Assembly (NCBI RefSeq): GCF_900095695.1
Contig: NZ_FMIQ01000064.1
Span: forward strand, 35,837-99,836
Direction of reading: 5' to 3'
DNA from: Hafnia alvei
Lineage (GTDB): Bacteria > Pseudomonadota > Gammaproteobacteria > Enterobacterales > Enterobacteriaceae
Length of the DNA: 64,000 nt
Under the pieces are notes generated by a model. It did no database searches. It was not told where the DNA came from and saw only the letters and a list, made by a program, of their open reading frames with translations. Shown here in pieces: positions 44,864 to 55,383 of this stretch. Both the position numbers and the translations under genes were made by a program. Positions within the stretch are counted from its first letter, which is position 1. Each line of letters opens with the position of its first letter.

Positions 44864-45981
44864 TGAGCATGATGGATCTGATTTCTAGCTCAACGCCTAC
44901 CGCTATGGGGGCATCTTCTACCGTGTCTATCAGTGACTCGACTGGCGCTGCGTCGACGATCGGTGCGGTCGGCGGAATGCCAAATAGTAGTGCATCACCG
45001 GAAAACGCCGCGCAGTTCAGTCATGAGCTGCTCAGCATGGTGGGCTCTTTGCTGGCTCAGTCTGGGGTTGCGGGTTTGCGTCCTGCGGCGGGCGGCACGA
45101 GTGCGGATACCGCGCTGCCTTCTGATGAGAGTGATGCGGATGTTGACGATCTGGCCAGTTTGCCGCAGGAGGATCAACAGCAGATGTTGAACCTGCTGCT
45201 AAACACCTATCAACCACCGACTCAACCGGTGGCTATGCCGCTGGGTGAGCAGCAGCCTTCGGCGGAATTGTTGATGCTAAATCGCCAGATCGCGCCTCAA
45301 CCAGTGATGCCAAGTGCTTCGCAGCCCGTCAATGCGTCGGTGTTGAACGCCGCGCTAAACACCGCGCCGTCTGATATTGCCATTTCATCGGCGATGACCA
45401 AGACCCACGAAGCGTTTAGTCCTGTGATGCAGCAGCATTCCTCTGTGCCCGGCGATCTCCTGAATGCATCGTTAGCGACGTCTGCGCCTTCCAGCGTGGG
45501 TAATACCGTGGCTTCGACGGTGCAGAATTTCAATGCGACTACTGCGCCGCTGAAGCTGGAGTCCAGCGAAGAGCGTTGGCCGCAGCAGTTACAAAATTCA
45601 CTCGGTGAGCGTTTACAGGTTCAGGTGAAAAATCAGGTTCAGCATGCCACGATCCGACTCGATCCGCCGGATATGGGCAAGATCGATATCTCGATTCAAT
45701 TTGAGTCAGGACGTTTGCAGGTGCATATCAATGCGAGCCAAGGTGAGGTTTATCGCGCCCTGCAGCAGGTCAGTAATGAACTGCGCCAAAGCCTGACCGA
45801 CCAGAACTTTGTTCAGGTGAACGTTCAGGTTTCCTCGCAAAACTCACAGCAACAATCAGGGCATGGGCATCAAGGCGACGCTCAACAGCCTTTCATTCTC
45901 TCGGGTATGCCGCTGGACAGTGAAACCACTGAACCATCAAAGAAAACCCGCGAGGATGAATCTGTCCTCATGACAATTTGA
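44863..45981 (+). CDS. fliK: FliK (LafE), hook-length control protein
   Basis: FliK is the exported molecular ruler that triggers the FlhB switch. It has 372 residues. The long N-terminal part is low-complexity, rich in Ser, Ala, Pro and Gln. The C-terminal domain that contacts FlhB is clear: QHATIRLDPPDMGKIDISIQFESGRLQVHI and LRQSLTDQNFVQVNVQVSS. Confidence 0.9.
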   Translation: MSMMDLISSSTPTAMGASSTVSISDSTGAASTIGAVGGMPNSSASPENAAQFSHELLSMVGSLLAQSGVAGLRPAAGGTSADTALPSDESDADVDDLASLPQEDQQQMLNLLLNTYQPPTQPVAMPLGEQQPSAELLMLNRQIAPQPVMPSASQPVNASVLNAALNTAPSDIAISSAMTKTHEAFSPVMQQHSSVPGDLLNASLATSAPSSVGNTVASTVQNFNATTAPLKLESSEERWPQQLQNSLGERLQVQVKNQVQHATIRLDPPDMGKIDISIQFESGRLQVHINASQGEVYRALQQVSNELRQSLTDQNFVQVNVQVSSQNSQQQSGHGHQGDAQQPFILSGMPLDSETTEPSKKTREDESVLMTI

Positions 45982-46000
45982 ACTACTGAATAAGACATAT

Positions 46001-46471
46001 ATGACCGTAAAAACATTTTCATTAGGTTTGGTAATCGCATTAGTCGCCGCCGTGCTGGCGGCGGTTTTAGCCGTAATGGGGAATCATATTTTGGCTCAGC
46101 CAGAAAACGGCGTGGGCGACAAGATTTCTAAGATGTTCTCCGCTGATGGCGAAGCCACCATTGAGTTTGTCGAAATTAAGAACGTTGTTATCACCTTGAA
46201 AAGTGATAACAAAAAAGAACGCTATCTGCTTTTGGAATTGGCGCTTGCGACTTCTGATAGCAAAGAAACTGCGCGTACTGAGGCGATGATTCCTGCGATC
46301 CGCGGGGCGACCGTTAGCCTGTTATCCGACATGGAATATTCACATATTCGTGGCATGAACGTGGTTGAGCTGCGTGAACAGCTGATGGCGGCGTATGTGA
46401 AGAAGTTTAAAGCACTAAATACGGGCGTGCCGTTTCACGATGTCATCATTAGCAAGATGGTCTTTCAATAG
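46001..46471 (+). CDS. fliL: FliL (LafF), stator-associated membrane protein
   Basis: FliL is a single-pass inner-membrane protein that supports stator function. The 156-residue product has one N-terminal helix (LGLVIALVAAVLAAVLAVMGN) and a periplasmic domain ending KFKALNTGVPFHDVIISKMVFQ, which resembles the C-terminal FliL pattern. It lies 19 bp behind fliK and 21 bp before fliA. Confidence 0.82.
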   Translation: MTVKTFSLGLVIALVAAVLAAVLAVMGNHILAQPENGVGDKISKMFSADGEATIEFVEIKNVVITLKSDNKKERYLLLELALATSDSKETARTEAMIPAIRGATVSLLSDMEYSHIRGMNVVELREQLMAAYVKKFKALNTGVPFHDVIISKMVFQ

Positions 46472-46492
46472 AAAGCGATAGAAGCACGAGCA

Positions 46493-47188
46493 ATGGAAAT
46501 AATGGATTTTATGACCAATGAAGCGCTGACTCCGGCGCAAGAAACGCAGTATCTCACCGCGTATCTGCCGTTGGTAAAACGTGTGGTAAGACAGCTGTCT
46601 TACCAAACCAGCAGCGTTCTCGACCGCGAGGACATGGAACAGATCGCCCTAATGGGGTTGCTCTCGTCCTTGCGTCGTTACGGACATCCCGATGAGCAGT
46701 TCGGTGCTTATGCTATTCATCGAATTCGCGGTGCCGTGTTGGACGAACTGCGCCAGTTAGACTGGCGCCCACGCCGCTTACGACAGAAGACCCACAAGCT
46801 TAATGACGCCATCCGTGAGCTGGCGCGAGAGCTAGGCAAAGAACCTAGCTATGAAGAAATTGCGGGCCGGCTAGAGATCACGCCGCAGGAGTATCAGGAA
46901 TATCTGTTGCTCGACTGCGCTAAATCGCTGGAAAGCCTTGATGATTTACTCTCTAACGACGGTGTGGGTTCCGCGCTCAATAGCCGTCCGTTGGAGGACG
47001 AGATGATGGTCAGCAATACCTTGCGTGTTGCTTTGGCCAGCCTCGATAAACGCGAGCAGCTGATCTTGAGCCTCTATTATCAGCATGAAATGAGTCTGAA
47101 AGAGATAGCACTGGTGCTGGATCTTACCGAAGCCAGAGTCTGTCAGCTCAATAAGAAAATTACAGAAAAAATTAAAAGCTTTTTCTAG
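46493..47188 (+). CDS. fliA: FliA (LafS), flagellar sigma-28 factor
   Basis: This sigma factor directs RNA polymerase to late flagellar promoters and is held by FlgM (27046). It has 231 residues. Region 2 contains YLPLVKRVVRQLSYQTSSVLDREDMEQIALMGL and FGAYAIHRIRGAVLDELRQLDWRPR; region 4 ends in LSLYYQHEMSLKEIALVLDLTEARVCQLNKKI. Being inside the fliD operon, and not next to fliZ, is the lateral arrangement (lafS). Confidence 0.95.
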   Translation: MEIMDFMTNEALTPAQETQYLTAYLPLVKRVVRQLSYQTSSVLDREDMEQIALMGLLSSLRRYGHPDEQFGAYAIHRIRGAVLDELRQLDWRPRRLRQKTHKLNDAIRELARELGKEPSYEEIAGRLEITPQEYQEYLLLDCAKSLESLDDLLSNDGVGSALNSRPLEDEMMVSNTLRVALASLDKREQLILSLYYQHEMSLKEIALVLDLTEARVCQLNKKITEKIKSFF

Positions 47189-47201
47189 AAGTGGAACCAC
47201 T

Positions 47202-48065
47202 ATGCAGAAATTATTAGGTCTGATTATTATTTTCGTCTGTGTTCTCGGCGGCTTCATTATGTCGGGTGGGCGTTTGGCTTCTTTTTGGCAACCAGGCGAA
47301 ATCGTTATTATTCTTGGCGCGGGTTTAGGGGCCATGGTTTTGGCCAACCCAAAACACGTGCTGATCGAAATGTGGCGCCAGTTCCGTGGTGTATTACGCA
47401 AAAACGAATACACCGATGAATACCAGCGCCAGCTGTTAATGCTGCTGTATGAGCTGTTAGAACTGGTGCAGGACGGTGGTTTGAAAGTCCTCGATGAGCA
47501 CATTGAAGTTCCAGAAAGCAGTGCGCTGTTCCAAAAATATCCGCTGATTTTACGCGATAAAGACCTAGTGACGTTTATTTCGGATAACTTCCGTTTGATG
47601 GCAATGGGTAAGATCAACGAACACGAGCTGGAAGGTATTCTTGAGCAAGAACTGGGCGCGATGGAAGAGGAGCTTCTGCTGCCTTCACGTTCTTTGCAGC
47701 GTACCGCAGAAGCGATGCCGGGTTTTGGTATTTGTGCGGCAGTTCTTGGGATCATCATCACTATGCAGTCTATTGATGGTTCGATTGCGGTTATCGGTAT
47801 TAAGGTTGCAGCTGCGCTGATTGGTACGTTCTTGGGCGTATTTATCTGTTATTGCCTGATGGATCCGGTGGCAAACGCCATGGAGCAGCGCGCCAAAACG
47901 CAGATGGCGGTGCTGGAATGTGTGCGTACCGTGCTGGTTAACCATGTTGCGGGTAAACCCACGTTGCTGGCCGTAGATGCGGGCCGCAAGATGTTGCCAA
48001 TGGATTCCAAACCTACCTTCGCTACGCTGGATTCTTGGGTGAACCAGATGGTGGGGGATAACTGA
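47202..48065 (+). CDS. motA: MotA (LafT), flagellar stator protein
   Basis: MotA is the proton-channel stator subunit that drives FliG. It has 287 residues with four membrane helices (two near 1-55, two near 170-220). The conserved cytoplasmic loop and the motif TAEAMPGFGICAAVLGIIITM are present. Its stop shares a base with the motB start. Confidence 0.95.
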   Translation: MQKLLGLIIIFVCVLGGFIMSGGRLASFWQPGEIVIILGAGLGAMVLANPKHVLIEMWRQFRGVLRKNEYTDEYQRQLLMLLYELLELVQDGGLKVLDEHIEVPESSALFQKYPLILRDKDLVTFISDNFRLMAMGKINEHELEGILEQELGAMEEELLLPSRSLQRTAEAMPGFGICAAVLGIIITMQSIDGSIAVIGIKVAAALIGTFLGVFICYCLMDPVANAMEQRAKTQMAVLECVRTVLVNHVAGKPTLLAVDAGRKMLPMDSKPTFATLDSWVNQMVGDN

Positions 48066-49024
48066 TGCGCTCCCCAAAAGGTAAAGGTCACACCACGATA
48101 ATCAAGCGCTCCTCGCGTAAATCGCACGATGCGATTCACGGTGGCGCGTGGAAGGTCGCCTTTGCTGACTTTACGCTCGCGATGATGGCGCTGTTTATGG
48201 TGCTGTGGATTATGGGCTCGGTGACTGAAGAAGAGCGTAAAGAAATTGTCTCTACCCTCAATAGCGAATCCATCTTTGATGGCATGTCGATAAACCCCAT
48301 CACGCAAAAGAGCTCAGGTAGGGGAAGTAACCCTATTCTTGAAGGCAAGCGTAGCGGTGATGAAAACGAAGACGGTAGCGGCTCCGGTTCAGATAACGGT
48401 GGCATAAAGAGCGAACAGCCAAAGCAGTCCGTTGCCGATATCGTTAATAAAACGGAATCGCTAGAAGAGGTTAATAAACGCTCTCAGCAAGAAATGGAAG
48501 AGCTGGCGCGCATCATCTTGCAGGTCACTTCGGCGTATAACGCACAGACCAATATGAAGATGGAGATTGTGCCGCAGGGGCTGCGTATTTTGGTTCAAGA
48601 CGACCAAAAGCGTGAGATGTTCCAGCGTAGTAGCGCCATTTTGACGCCGTTCTTTAATCGTCTGCTAAGAGATTTGGCACCGGTGTTTAATAAGCTGGAC
48701 AACAAAATCATTATTACGGGCCATACCGATTCTTCACGCTACCGCGATCAGGAGTTGTACAACAACTGGAACCTGTCGGGCGATCGTGCGATGGCTGCAC
48801 GCAAGGCGCTGGCACGCGGCGGTTTGGAGATGGATAAAGTATTGCAGGTGAACGCTATGGCTGACCAAATGCTGTTGGATAACGATCAGCCACTGAGTGC
48901 AACCAACCGCCGTATCGAGATTATGGTGCTAACTCACACGGCATCGGACTCTCTGTACCAGTTCTTTGGCAATCACGGCGATAAAGTTGTGAAGCCGATT
49001 GCGGATAAGATCAGTAAGCGGTAG
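48065..49024 (+). CDS. motB: MotB (LafU), flagellar stator protein
   Basis: MotB anchors the stator to peptidoglycan. It has 319 residues. The membrane helix contains the proton-carrying Asp35 in FADFTLAMMALFMVLWIM. A Gly/Ser/Asp-rich linker follows (residues ~80-120), and then an OmpA-like domain (IIITGHTDSSRYRD, NWNLSGDRAMAARKAL, NRRIEIMV). The Asp rather than Asn or Gln surroundings, and closeness to E. coli MotB, suggest proton drive. It is the last flagellar gene. Confidence 0.95.
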   Translation: MRSPKGKGHTTIIKRSSRKSHDAIHGGAWKVAFADFTLAMMALFMVLWIMGSVTEEERKEIVSTLNSESIFDGMSINPITQKSSGRGSNPILEGKRSGDENEDGSGSGSDNGGIKSEQPKQSVADIVNKTESLEEVNKRSQQEMEELARIILQVTSAYNAQTNMKMEIVPQGLRILVQDDQKREMFQRSSAILTPFFNRLLRDLAPVFNKLDNKIIITGHTDSSRYRDQELYNNWNLSGDRAMAARKALARGGLEMDKVLQVNAMADQMLLDNDQPLSATNRRIEIMVLTHTASDSLYQFFGNHGDKVVKPIADKISKR

Positions 49025-49033
49025 TTCGTTGCC

Positions 49034-49095
49034 GACCCCACCCTAACCCTCCCCTTAGCAGGGGCGGGAACCGTTCAGTGATGTTGGGAGGGGTC
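49034..49095 (+). repeat. GC-rich palindromic repeat, copy 4 (behind motB)
   Basis: A 62-bp unit that begins GACCCC and ends GGGGTC, so its ends are inverted repeats. Inside it has the CCTCCCCTT/AGGGGCGGG hairpin and AACCGTTCAGTGATGTTGG. It starts 9 bp behind the motB stop at the right end of the flagellar locus and is nearly identical to copy 3. Confidence 0.8.
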
Positions 49096-49206
49096 ACTTC
49101 ACGAAATACCAGACATGAATTTATTTCACCTCCCCTTGAACATTCATCATGCGAGAAATTCATTTAACTGTTGACTCAGTGACCAACTTACGGCAATTTC
49201 ATGTTT

Positions 49207-49230
49207 AGACGTCTAAACGTATAGACGCTT
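49207..49230 (+). promoter_or_regulatory. MetJ boxes upstream of metF
   Basis: Three consecutive 8-bp MetJ-box units, AGACGTCT, AAACGTAT and AGACGCTT, lie 63-86 bp before the metF ATG. MetJ with S-adenosylmethionine binds such tandem boxes and represses methionine genes. Confidence 0.85.
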
Positions 49231-49247
49231 ATTAAAAACGATAATAA

Positions 49248-50201
<954 letters not shown>

Positions 50202-50209
50202 TTTGCCAA

Positions 50210-50315
50210 GACCCCCTCTCAACCTCCCCCTTGGCAGGGGAGGAGCCGATCGAGGATCTTACAAACATAGCCAAACGGTTCCCTCCTCTATGAAAGGGAG
50301 GGTTAGGGTGTGGTC
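50210..50315 (-). repeat. GC-rich palindromic repeat, copy 5 (metF-metJ)
   Basis: This 106-bp copy is in minus orientation and is bounded by GACCCCC (50210) and GTGTGGTC (50315). Read on the minus strand it contains ACCCTAACCCTCCC, GAGGGAACCGTTTGG and a closing GGGAGGTTGAGAGGGGGTC, as in copies 3 and 4 but with a longer centre. It begins 9 bp behind the metF stop. Confidence 0.75.
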
Positions 50316-50332
50316 AGTCTCTTAGCCAAAAA

Positions 50333-50358
50333 AAAACCACGCATTTCAGCGTGGTTTT
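50333..50358. terminator. bidirectional terminator between metF and metJ
   Basis: AAAACCACGC (50333-50342) and GCGTGGTTTT (50349-50358) form a perfect 10-bp stem with A and T runs on the two sides, suited to ending both convergent transcripts. Confidence 0.88.
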
Positions 50359-50380
50359 CTATTTTGCAGAACTGCAAACA

Positions 50381-50701
50381 TTAATATTCCCAAGTGTCTG
50401 GGTCGATACCCATCTCTCTCATCAATATTTTTGCCGCTTCTGGGATTTCATCGCTACGCTCTTTACGCAGGTCTGCATCGTTAGGCAGCGGTTGGCCAGT
50501 AAACGCATGCAGAAACGCTTCACACAGCAACTCACTGTTGGTTGCGTGACGTAGGTTGTTGACCTGACGGCGCGTGCGCTCGTCGGTTAAGATTTTCAGC
50601 ACTTTCAGCGGGATAGATACAGTGATTTTTTTCACCTGCTCGCTTTTTTTGCCGTGCTCAGCATAAGGGCTGATGTATTCGCCATTCCATTCAGCAGCCA
50701 T
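50381..50701 (-). CDS. metJ: MetJ, methionine repressor
   Basis: MetJ is the ribbon-helix-helix repressor that uses S-adenosylmethionine as corepressor. It has 106 residues (E. coli 105) and near-identical sequence: [70 protein letters not shown] is the full DNA-binding and SAM-binding core. It is divergent from metB over a spacer with MetJ boxes and so controls itself, metBL and metF. Confidence 0.97.
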   Translation of the reverse strand: MAAEWNGEYISPYAEHGKKSEQVKKITVSIPLKVLKILTDERTRRQVNNLRHATNSELLCEAFLHAFTGQPLPNDADLRKERSDEIPEAAKILMREMGIDPDTWEY

Positions 50702-50881
50702 GGGGGGATACCTTAATTAGACTTAGTTATTTTGAGAAACGGCTAATTATGTCCGATCCTCACGATTTATGCTCACGAAGTGTCTGATTTATCGGTTTAT
50801 GCCACCGTTTTGTGATTTCAGTACACCTCAAACTGACATAATTTTAGCGGTTATTTCCTCAAGGCTCAATCTATACGCAAA

Positions 50882-50921
50882 GAAGTTTAGATGTCTAGAA
50901 GTATTGACGTCTATATTCGAA
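50882..50921. promoter_or_regulatory. MetJ boxes in the metJ-metB divergent region
   Basis: Tandem 8-bp units AGAAGTTT, AGATGTCT, AGAAGTAT, TGACGTCT and ATATTCGA match the AGACGTCT consensus to varying degree; the second and fourth are best. The array lies 58-97 bp before the metB start and about 180 bp before metJ. Confidence 0.85.
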
Positions 50922-50978
50922 GCGATTAATCTTTATTCCACTTTCACCCGACACATCATCCAGCGCGGAGAGAACAAC

Positions 50979-52142
50979 GTGACATATAAGCAGGCAACAC
51001 TTGCAGTGCGCAGTGGTTTAAATGATGACGAGCAGTATGGTTGCGTCGTTCCGCCCATCCATCTTTCCAGCACTTACAACTTCACCGACTTCAATGAACC
51101 ACGGGCGCATGACTACTCTCGCCGTGGGAATCCTACGCGTGATGTGGTGCAGCGCGCGCTGGCTGAGTTAGAAGGCGGCGCTGGGGCTGTGATGACCAGC
51201 ACGGGTATGTCGGCGATTCATTTGGTGTGCACGGTTTTCCTCAAACCAGGCGATCTGCTGGTAGCGCCGCACGACTGCTACGGCGGCAGCTATCGTCTGT
51301 TCGATAGTTTGGCCAAGCGCGGCGCGTATAACGTGCTGTTTGTCGATCAGGGTGATGCGCAGGCTCTCGCGGCCGCGTTAGAACAAAAACCTAAGCTGGT
51401 GCTGATCGAAACCCCAAGTAATCCGTTGCTACGCGTGGTCGATATTGCTGCTATTTGCACAGCGGCTAAGGCCGTGGGCGCGTTAACGGTGGTTGATAAC
51501 ACCTTCTTAAGCCCGGCGCTGCAACAGCCCTTAAAATTAGGCGCTGATTTGGTTCTGCATTCCTGTACCAAATACTTAAATGGTCACTCCGACGTGGTAG
51601 CGGGAACCGTTATTGCCAAAGATCCTGAGCATGTTACCGAGCTAGCATGGTGGGCGAATAATATTGGCGTAACCGGCAGCGCTTTCGACAGCTATCTCCT
51701 GCTGCGTGGCCTGAGAACCCTTAGCCCTCGCATTCAGCTACAGCAGCAAAACGCGCTGAAAATTGTGGAGTTTCTCAAGCATCAGCCGTTGGTGAAAAAG
51801 CTTTATCATCCTTCGTTGCCAGAAAACCAAGGACATGAAATTGCCTGCCGTCAGCAGTCTGGCTTTGGCGCGATGCTGAGCTTTGAACTGGATGGCGATG
51901 AAGCCTTGCTGCGACGATTCCTAAAATCGCTGCAACTGTTTACACTGGCAGAATCTTTAGGCGGCGTGGAGAGTTTAATTTCCCACGCAGGCACGATGAC
52001 TCACGCGGGGATGGCTCCAGAGGCGCGTAAGGCCGCAGGTATTTCAGAAAGCCTGATGCGTATTTCTGTAGGTATCGAAGACGGTGACGATTTAATTTCC
52101 GATCTGGAGCAGGCGTTCCAGAAAGCTAACAGCCAACGCTAA
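50979..52142 (+). CDS. metB: MetB, cystathionine gamma-synthase
   Basis: MetB joins O-succinylhomoserine and cysteine to cystathionine with PLP. I start it at the GTG at 50979 (387 residues; E. coli 386), giving VTYKQATLAVRSGLNDDEQYG, which aligns with E. coli MTRKQATIAVRSG. The frame is open 210 bp further upstream, but that would swallow the MetJ boxes. The PLP lysine is in LHSCTKYLNGHSD, and the family block AHDYSRRGNPTRDVVQRAL is intact. metL follows 56 bp downstream in the same operon. Confidence 0.96.
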   Translation: MTYKQATLAVRSGLNDDEQYGCVVPPIHLSSTYNFTDFNEPRAHDYSRRGNPTRDVVQRALAELEGGAGAVMTSTGMSAIHLVCTVFLKPGDLLVAPHDCYGGSYRLFDSLAKRGAYNVLFVDQGDAQALAAALEQKPKLVLIETPSNPLLRVVDIAAICTAAKAVGALTVVDNTFLSPALQQPLKLGADLVLHSCTKYLNGHSDVVAGTVIAKDPEHVTELAWWANNIGVTGSAFDSYLLLRGLRTLSPRIQLQQQNALKIVEFLKHQPLVKKLYHPSLPENQGHEIACRQQSGFGAMLSFELDGDEALLRRFLKSLQLFTLAESLGGVESLISHAGTMTHAGMAPEARKAAGISESLMRISVGIEDGDDLISDLEQAFQKANSQR

Positions 52143-52198
52143 TATGCTGTTTCTCAAACGATAATGCTGCATATTAGGCTGGTTTTAAGAGGTAAAGA

Positions 52199-54634
52199 AT
52201 GAGCGCACAACCGGTAGCGGGGCAGGCGATAGGACGCCAGCTGCATAAGTTTGGCGGCAGTAGTTTAGCCGATGTGAAATGTTATCTGCGTGTCGCAGGG
52301 ATTATGGCGGAGTACAGCTTCCCTGGCGATATGATGGTTGTTTCCGCAGCGGGTAGCACCACCAATCAGCTGATTAGCTGGTTGAGGCTAAGCCAGACTG
52401 ACCGGATCTCTGCGCATCAGGTTCAGCAGGCATTACGTCGCTATCAGAGCGAACTCATCACGGGCCTGTTGCCGGCTGAACTTGCCGAGCCTTTGGTTGC
52501 GCTCTTTACTCAGGATTTGGAGCGCTTAGCCGCCTTACTCGACGAGCCGATGTGCGATGCGACCTATGCTGAAGTGGTAGGGCACGGTGAAATATGGTCT
52601 GCGCGTTTGATGTCGGCGCTGCTCAACGTAAAAGGCATGGAGTCAGAGTGGCTGGATGCGCGTAGTTTCCTGCGCGCCGAACGTTCTGCCCAGCCACAGG
52701 TTGATGAAGGCCGATCTTATCCTCTATTACAGCAAATTCTGGCTCAGCATCCTAACAAACGCCTCGTCGCCACGGGGTTTATTTGCCGTAACGATGCGGG
52801 TGAAACCGTGCTGTTAGGGCGTAACGGTTCTGACTATTCCGCCACTCAGATCGGCTCATTAGCGGGCGTTTCTCGCGTGACGATTTGGAGCGACGTGGCT
52901 GGTGTGTACAGCGCTGACCCACGCAAGGTTAAAGATGCCTGCCTGTTGCCACTGCTGCGTTTAGACGAAGCTAGCGAACTGGCACGCTTAGCCGCGCCGG
53001 TTCTGCATGCGCGCACGTTGCAGCCGGTTTCCGCCAGCGATATTGACTTACAACTGCGCTGTAGCTATCAGCCAGAGCAGGGCTCAACGCGCATTGAGCG
53101 TGTTTTGGCATCTGGCACCGGTGCAAAAATTGTCACCAGCCACGATGAAGTTTGCCTGATTGAGCTTAATGTTCCTCAAAGCCATGATTTTGAACACGTG
53201 CGTCAGGAAATTGACCGCGTGCTCAAGCGCTCCCAGCTGCGTCCATTAGCGACCGGCGTGCATCGCGACCGTCATATGATCCAGCTGTGCTATACCGCTG
53301 AAGTGGTGGAAAGTGCGCTGAAGCTATTGGAAGAATCTGGCGTTCCGGGTTTGCTACAGCTGCGTGAAGGATTGGCGCTGGTGGCGTTAGTCGGCGCAGG
53401 CGTATGCAAGAACCCACTGCACAGCCACCGTTTCTATCAGCAACTAAAAGATCAGCCAATTGAGTTCTTCTGCCAGTCAGAAGACAGCATCAGCTTGGTG
53501 GCGGTATTGCGCCGTGGCCCAACTGAAGCCCTGATTCAAGGTTTACACACCACGCTGTTCCGCGCCGAAAAACGCGTTGGGTTGGTATTGATGGGCAAGG
53601 GCAATATCGGTTCGCGCTGGTTAGAACTGTTTGCGCGTGAGCAGGAGAATATTTCTGCCCGTAGCGGCTTTGAATTTGTGCTGGCTGGCGTGGTAGATAG
53701 CAGCCGCAGCTTGCTGAATTATGAAGGATTAGACGCGAGCCGCGCATTGGCATTCTTTGATGATGAATCGCAGGAGATGGATGAAGAAAACCTGTTCCTG
53801 TGGATGCGTGCTCACCCTTATGACGATTTAGTGGTGCTGGATGTTACGGCCAGCGAGTCGTTGGCGCAGCAGTATCGTGACTTTGCCAGCTATGGTTTCC
53901 ACGTTATTAGTGCGAACAAATTGGCTGGTGCGTCGTGCAGTGATGATTATCGCCAAGTTCGTGATGCCTTTGAGAAAACCGGTCGTCACTGGCTGTATAA
54001 CGCCACCGTCGGCGCGGGTTTACCTGTGAACTATACGGTTCGCGATCTGCGCGATAGCGGCGACTCCATCTTGTCGATCAGCGGGATCTTCTCCGGTACG
54101 TTATCTTGGTTATTCCTTCAGTTTGATGGAACAGTTCCGTTTACTGAGCTGGTCGATCAAGCGTGGCAGCAGGGGCTGACCGAGCCCGATCCGCGTGTTG
54201 ACCTCTCTGGTCAAGACGTGATGCGCAAGCTGGTGATTTTGGCGCGTGAGGCAGGTTATGACATTGAACCGAATCAGGTACGTGTGGAATCGCTGGTGCC
54301 GGCTGGCTGCGAAGGGGGATCTATCGATCATTTCTTCGAAAACGGTGAAGACCTGAACGAACAAATGATCCAGCGTTTGGAAGCGGCCAACGAAATGGGG
54401 CTGGTGCTGCGTTATGTCGCCCGATTTGATGCCAACGGCAAAGCGCGCGTTGGTGTGGAAGCCGTTCGCCCAGAACACCCACTGGCGGCGTTGTTGCCAT
54501 GTGACAACGTGTTTGCCATTGAAAGCCGCTGGTATCGTGATAATCCGTTGGTTATCCGTGGACCGGGCGCAGGACGCGATGTGACGGCTGGGGCTATTCA
54601 GTCGGATTTGAATCGGTTGGCGGCGTTATTGTGA
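52199..54634 (+). CDS. metL: MetL, aspartokinase II / homoserine dehydrogenase II
   Basis: MetL is the bifunctional enzyme for the first and third steps from aspartate to homoserine in the methionine branch. It has 811 residues (E. coli 810). The N-terminal aspartokinase carries LHKFGGSSLADVKCYLRVA and FICRNDAGETVLLGRNGSDYSATQIGSL. The C-terminal homoserine dehydrogenase starts near residue 460 with VLMGKGNIGSRWLELF (NAD(P) loop) and contains NATVGAGLPVNYTVRDLRDSGD. It is co-transcribed with metB and repressed by MetJ. Confidence 0.97.
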   Translation: MSAQPVAGQAIGRQLHKFGGSSLADVKCYLRVAGIMAEYSFPGDMMVVSAAGSTTNQLISWLRLSQTDRISAHQVQQALRRYQSELITGLLPAELAEPLVALFTQDLERLAALLDEPMCDATYAEVVGHGEIWSARLMSALLNVKGMESEWLDARSFLRAERSAQPQVDEGRSYPLLQQILAQHPNKRLVATGFICRNDAGETVLLGRNGSDYSATQIGSLAGVSRVTIWSDVAGVYSADPRKVKDACLLPLLRLDEASELARLAAPVLHARTLQPVSASDIDLQLRCSYQPEQGSTRIERVLASGTGAKIVTSHDEVCLIELNVPQSHDFEHVRQEIDRVLKRSQLRPLATGVHRDRHMIQLCYTAEVVESALKLLEESGVPGLLQLREGLALVALVGAGVCKNPLHSHRFYQQLKDQPIEFFCQSEDSISLVAVLRRGPTEALIQGLHTTLFRAEKRVGLVLMGKGNIGSRWLELFAREQENISARSGFEFVLAGVVDSSRSLLNYEGLDASRALAFFDDESQEMDEENLFLWMRAHPYDDLVVLDVTASESLAQQYRDFASYGFHVISANKLAGASCSDDYRQVRDAFEKTGRHWLYNATVGAGLPVNYTVRDLRDSGDSILSISGIFSGTLSWLFLQFDGTVPFTELVDQAWQQGLTEPDPRVDLSGQDVMRKLVILAREAGYDIEPNQVRVESLVPAGCEGGSIDHFFENGEDLNEQMIQRLEAANEMGLVLRYVARFDANGKARVGVEAVRPEHPLAALLPCDNVFAIESRWYRDNPLVIRGPGAGRDVTAGAIQSDLNRLAALL

Positions 54635-54666
54635 GTTGGGGTACACCAACGGTTTTCTATCTCTTT

Positions 54667-54777
54667 GATAGAGCTGTGAAGGGTTTTGTACTAATTGCCT
54701 ATGCCGAATATTTTAGGCCTTATGCATATTACGTCCGCCTAAAAGACCTAGTTTCATGATAGAGCTGTGAAGGGTTT
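54667..54777 (+). repeat. 20-bp direct repeat ahead of the long element
   Basis: GATAGAGCTGTGAAGGGTTT occurs at 54667-54686 and again at 54758-54777, 91 bp apart. The second copy runs into the left end of the long element at 54775. It may be an insertion scar or an older duplicated end. Confidence 0.6.
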
Positions 54778-55238
54778 CGTCCGCCAGTCAGCAAATTTGT
54801 TTCCATGAAACCGTCGGTGTAGGCGTCCGAGAAGAGGTTGCCAGCGCGCAACCTCTTCACTCTCGCGCTTTTTACCGTGTTGTTTGGCCGACCGGTCTCG
54901 GAGCGCACATCCCTGTGCGCCCTCAACCTGCCACCAGCATCCCTGCTGGCGGCTCTAGAATGCATTTCATTTAACACTGAAAAGATTAAAGATATTTTTA
55001 TCTTCTTATCTTCTTATCTTCTTATTTTTTAAATTGTTTAAGTCTTGGTAGTGCGAGCCGCCGGTACAGGGATGTACCGGCGGAGTTTGGGGCGCCCTGG
55101 CTGGGCGATACCAAACCGGAGCGGAGATGGCATCTCGGATAAAAGCGCGCGGGTGTTGGGTGCGCGCGCTGGCGCACCCGACTCGGACGCCTTCGACGGA
55201 ATCTATATGTAAATGCCGCGACGGATAGGCGGTCGAAA
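54775..55238. repeat. long terminal-inverted-repeat element with internal hairpins, copy B
   Basis: This 464-bp element is the second copy of the one at 6634-7030. The ends are TTTCGTCCGCC (54775-54785) and GGCGGTCGAAA (55228-55238). Its hairpins occupy the same places as in copy A but with changed bases on both arms: GGTTGC/GCAACC, GCGCACA/TGTGCGC (54903-54920), GCCACCAGC/GCTGGCGGC (54930-54953) and CCGCCGGTAC/GTACCGGCGG (55058-55083). The GTGCGCGCGCTGGCGCAC hairpin is unchanged. It also carries an AT-rich insert with three perfect TCTTCTTA units (55001-55024) absent from copy A. No gene is supported in this 750-bp gap between metL and the deaminase. Confidence 0.8.
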
Positions 55239-55383
55239 CGTGGCATCTATCTAACATACGAAACCCTACACCTATCCAGCATAAATCTAGCGAACTCCCC
55301 CTAAATCACCATCTAGGCACTATTCCTCCCCCACAATTCAAGATAACCTTACCCTGCTAACTTTTTATTAACAGGAGTCACAC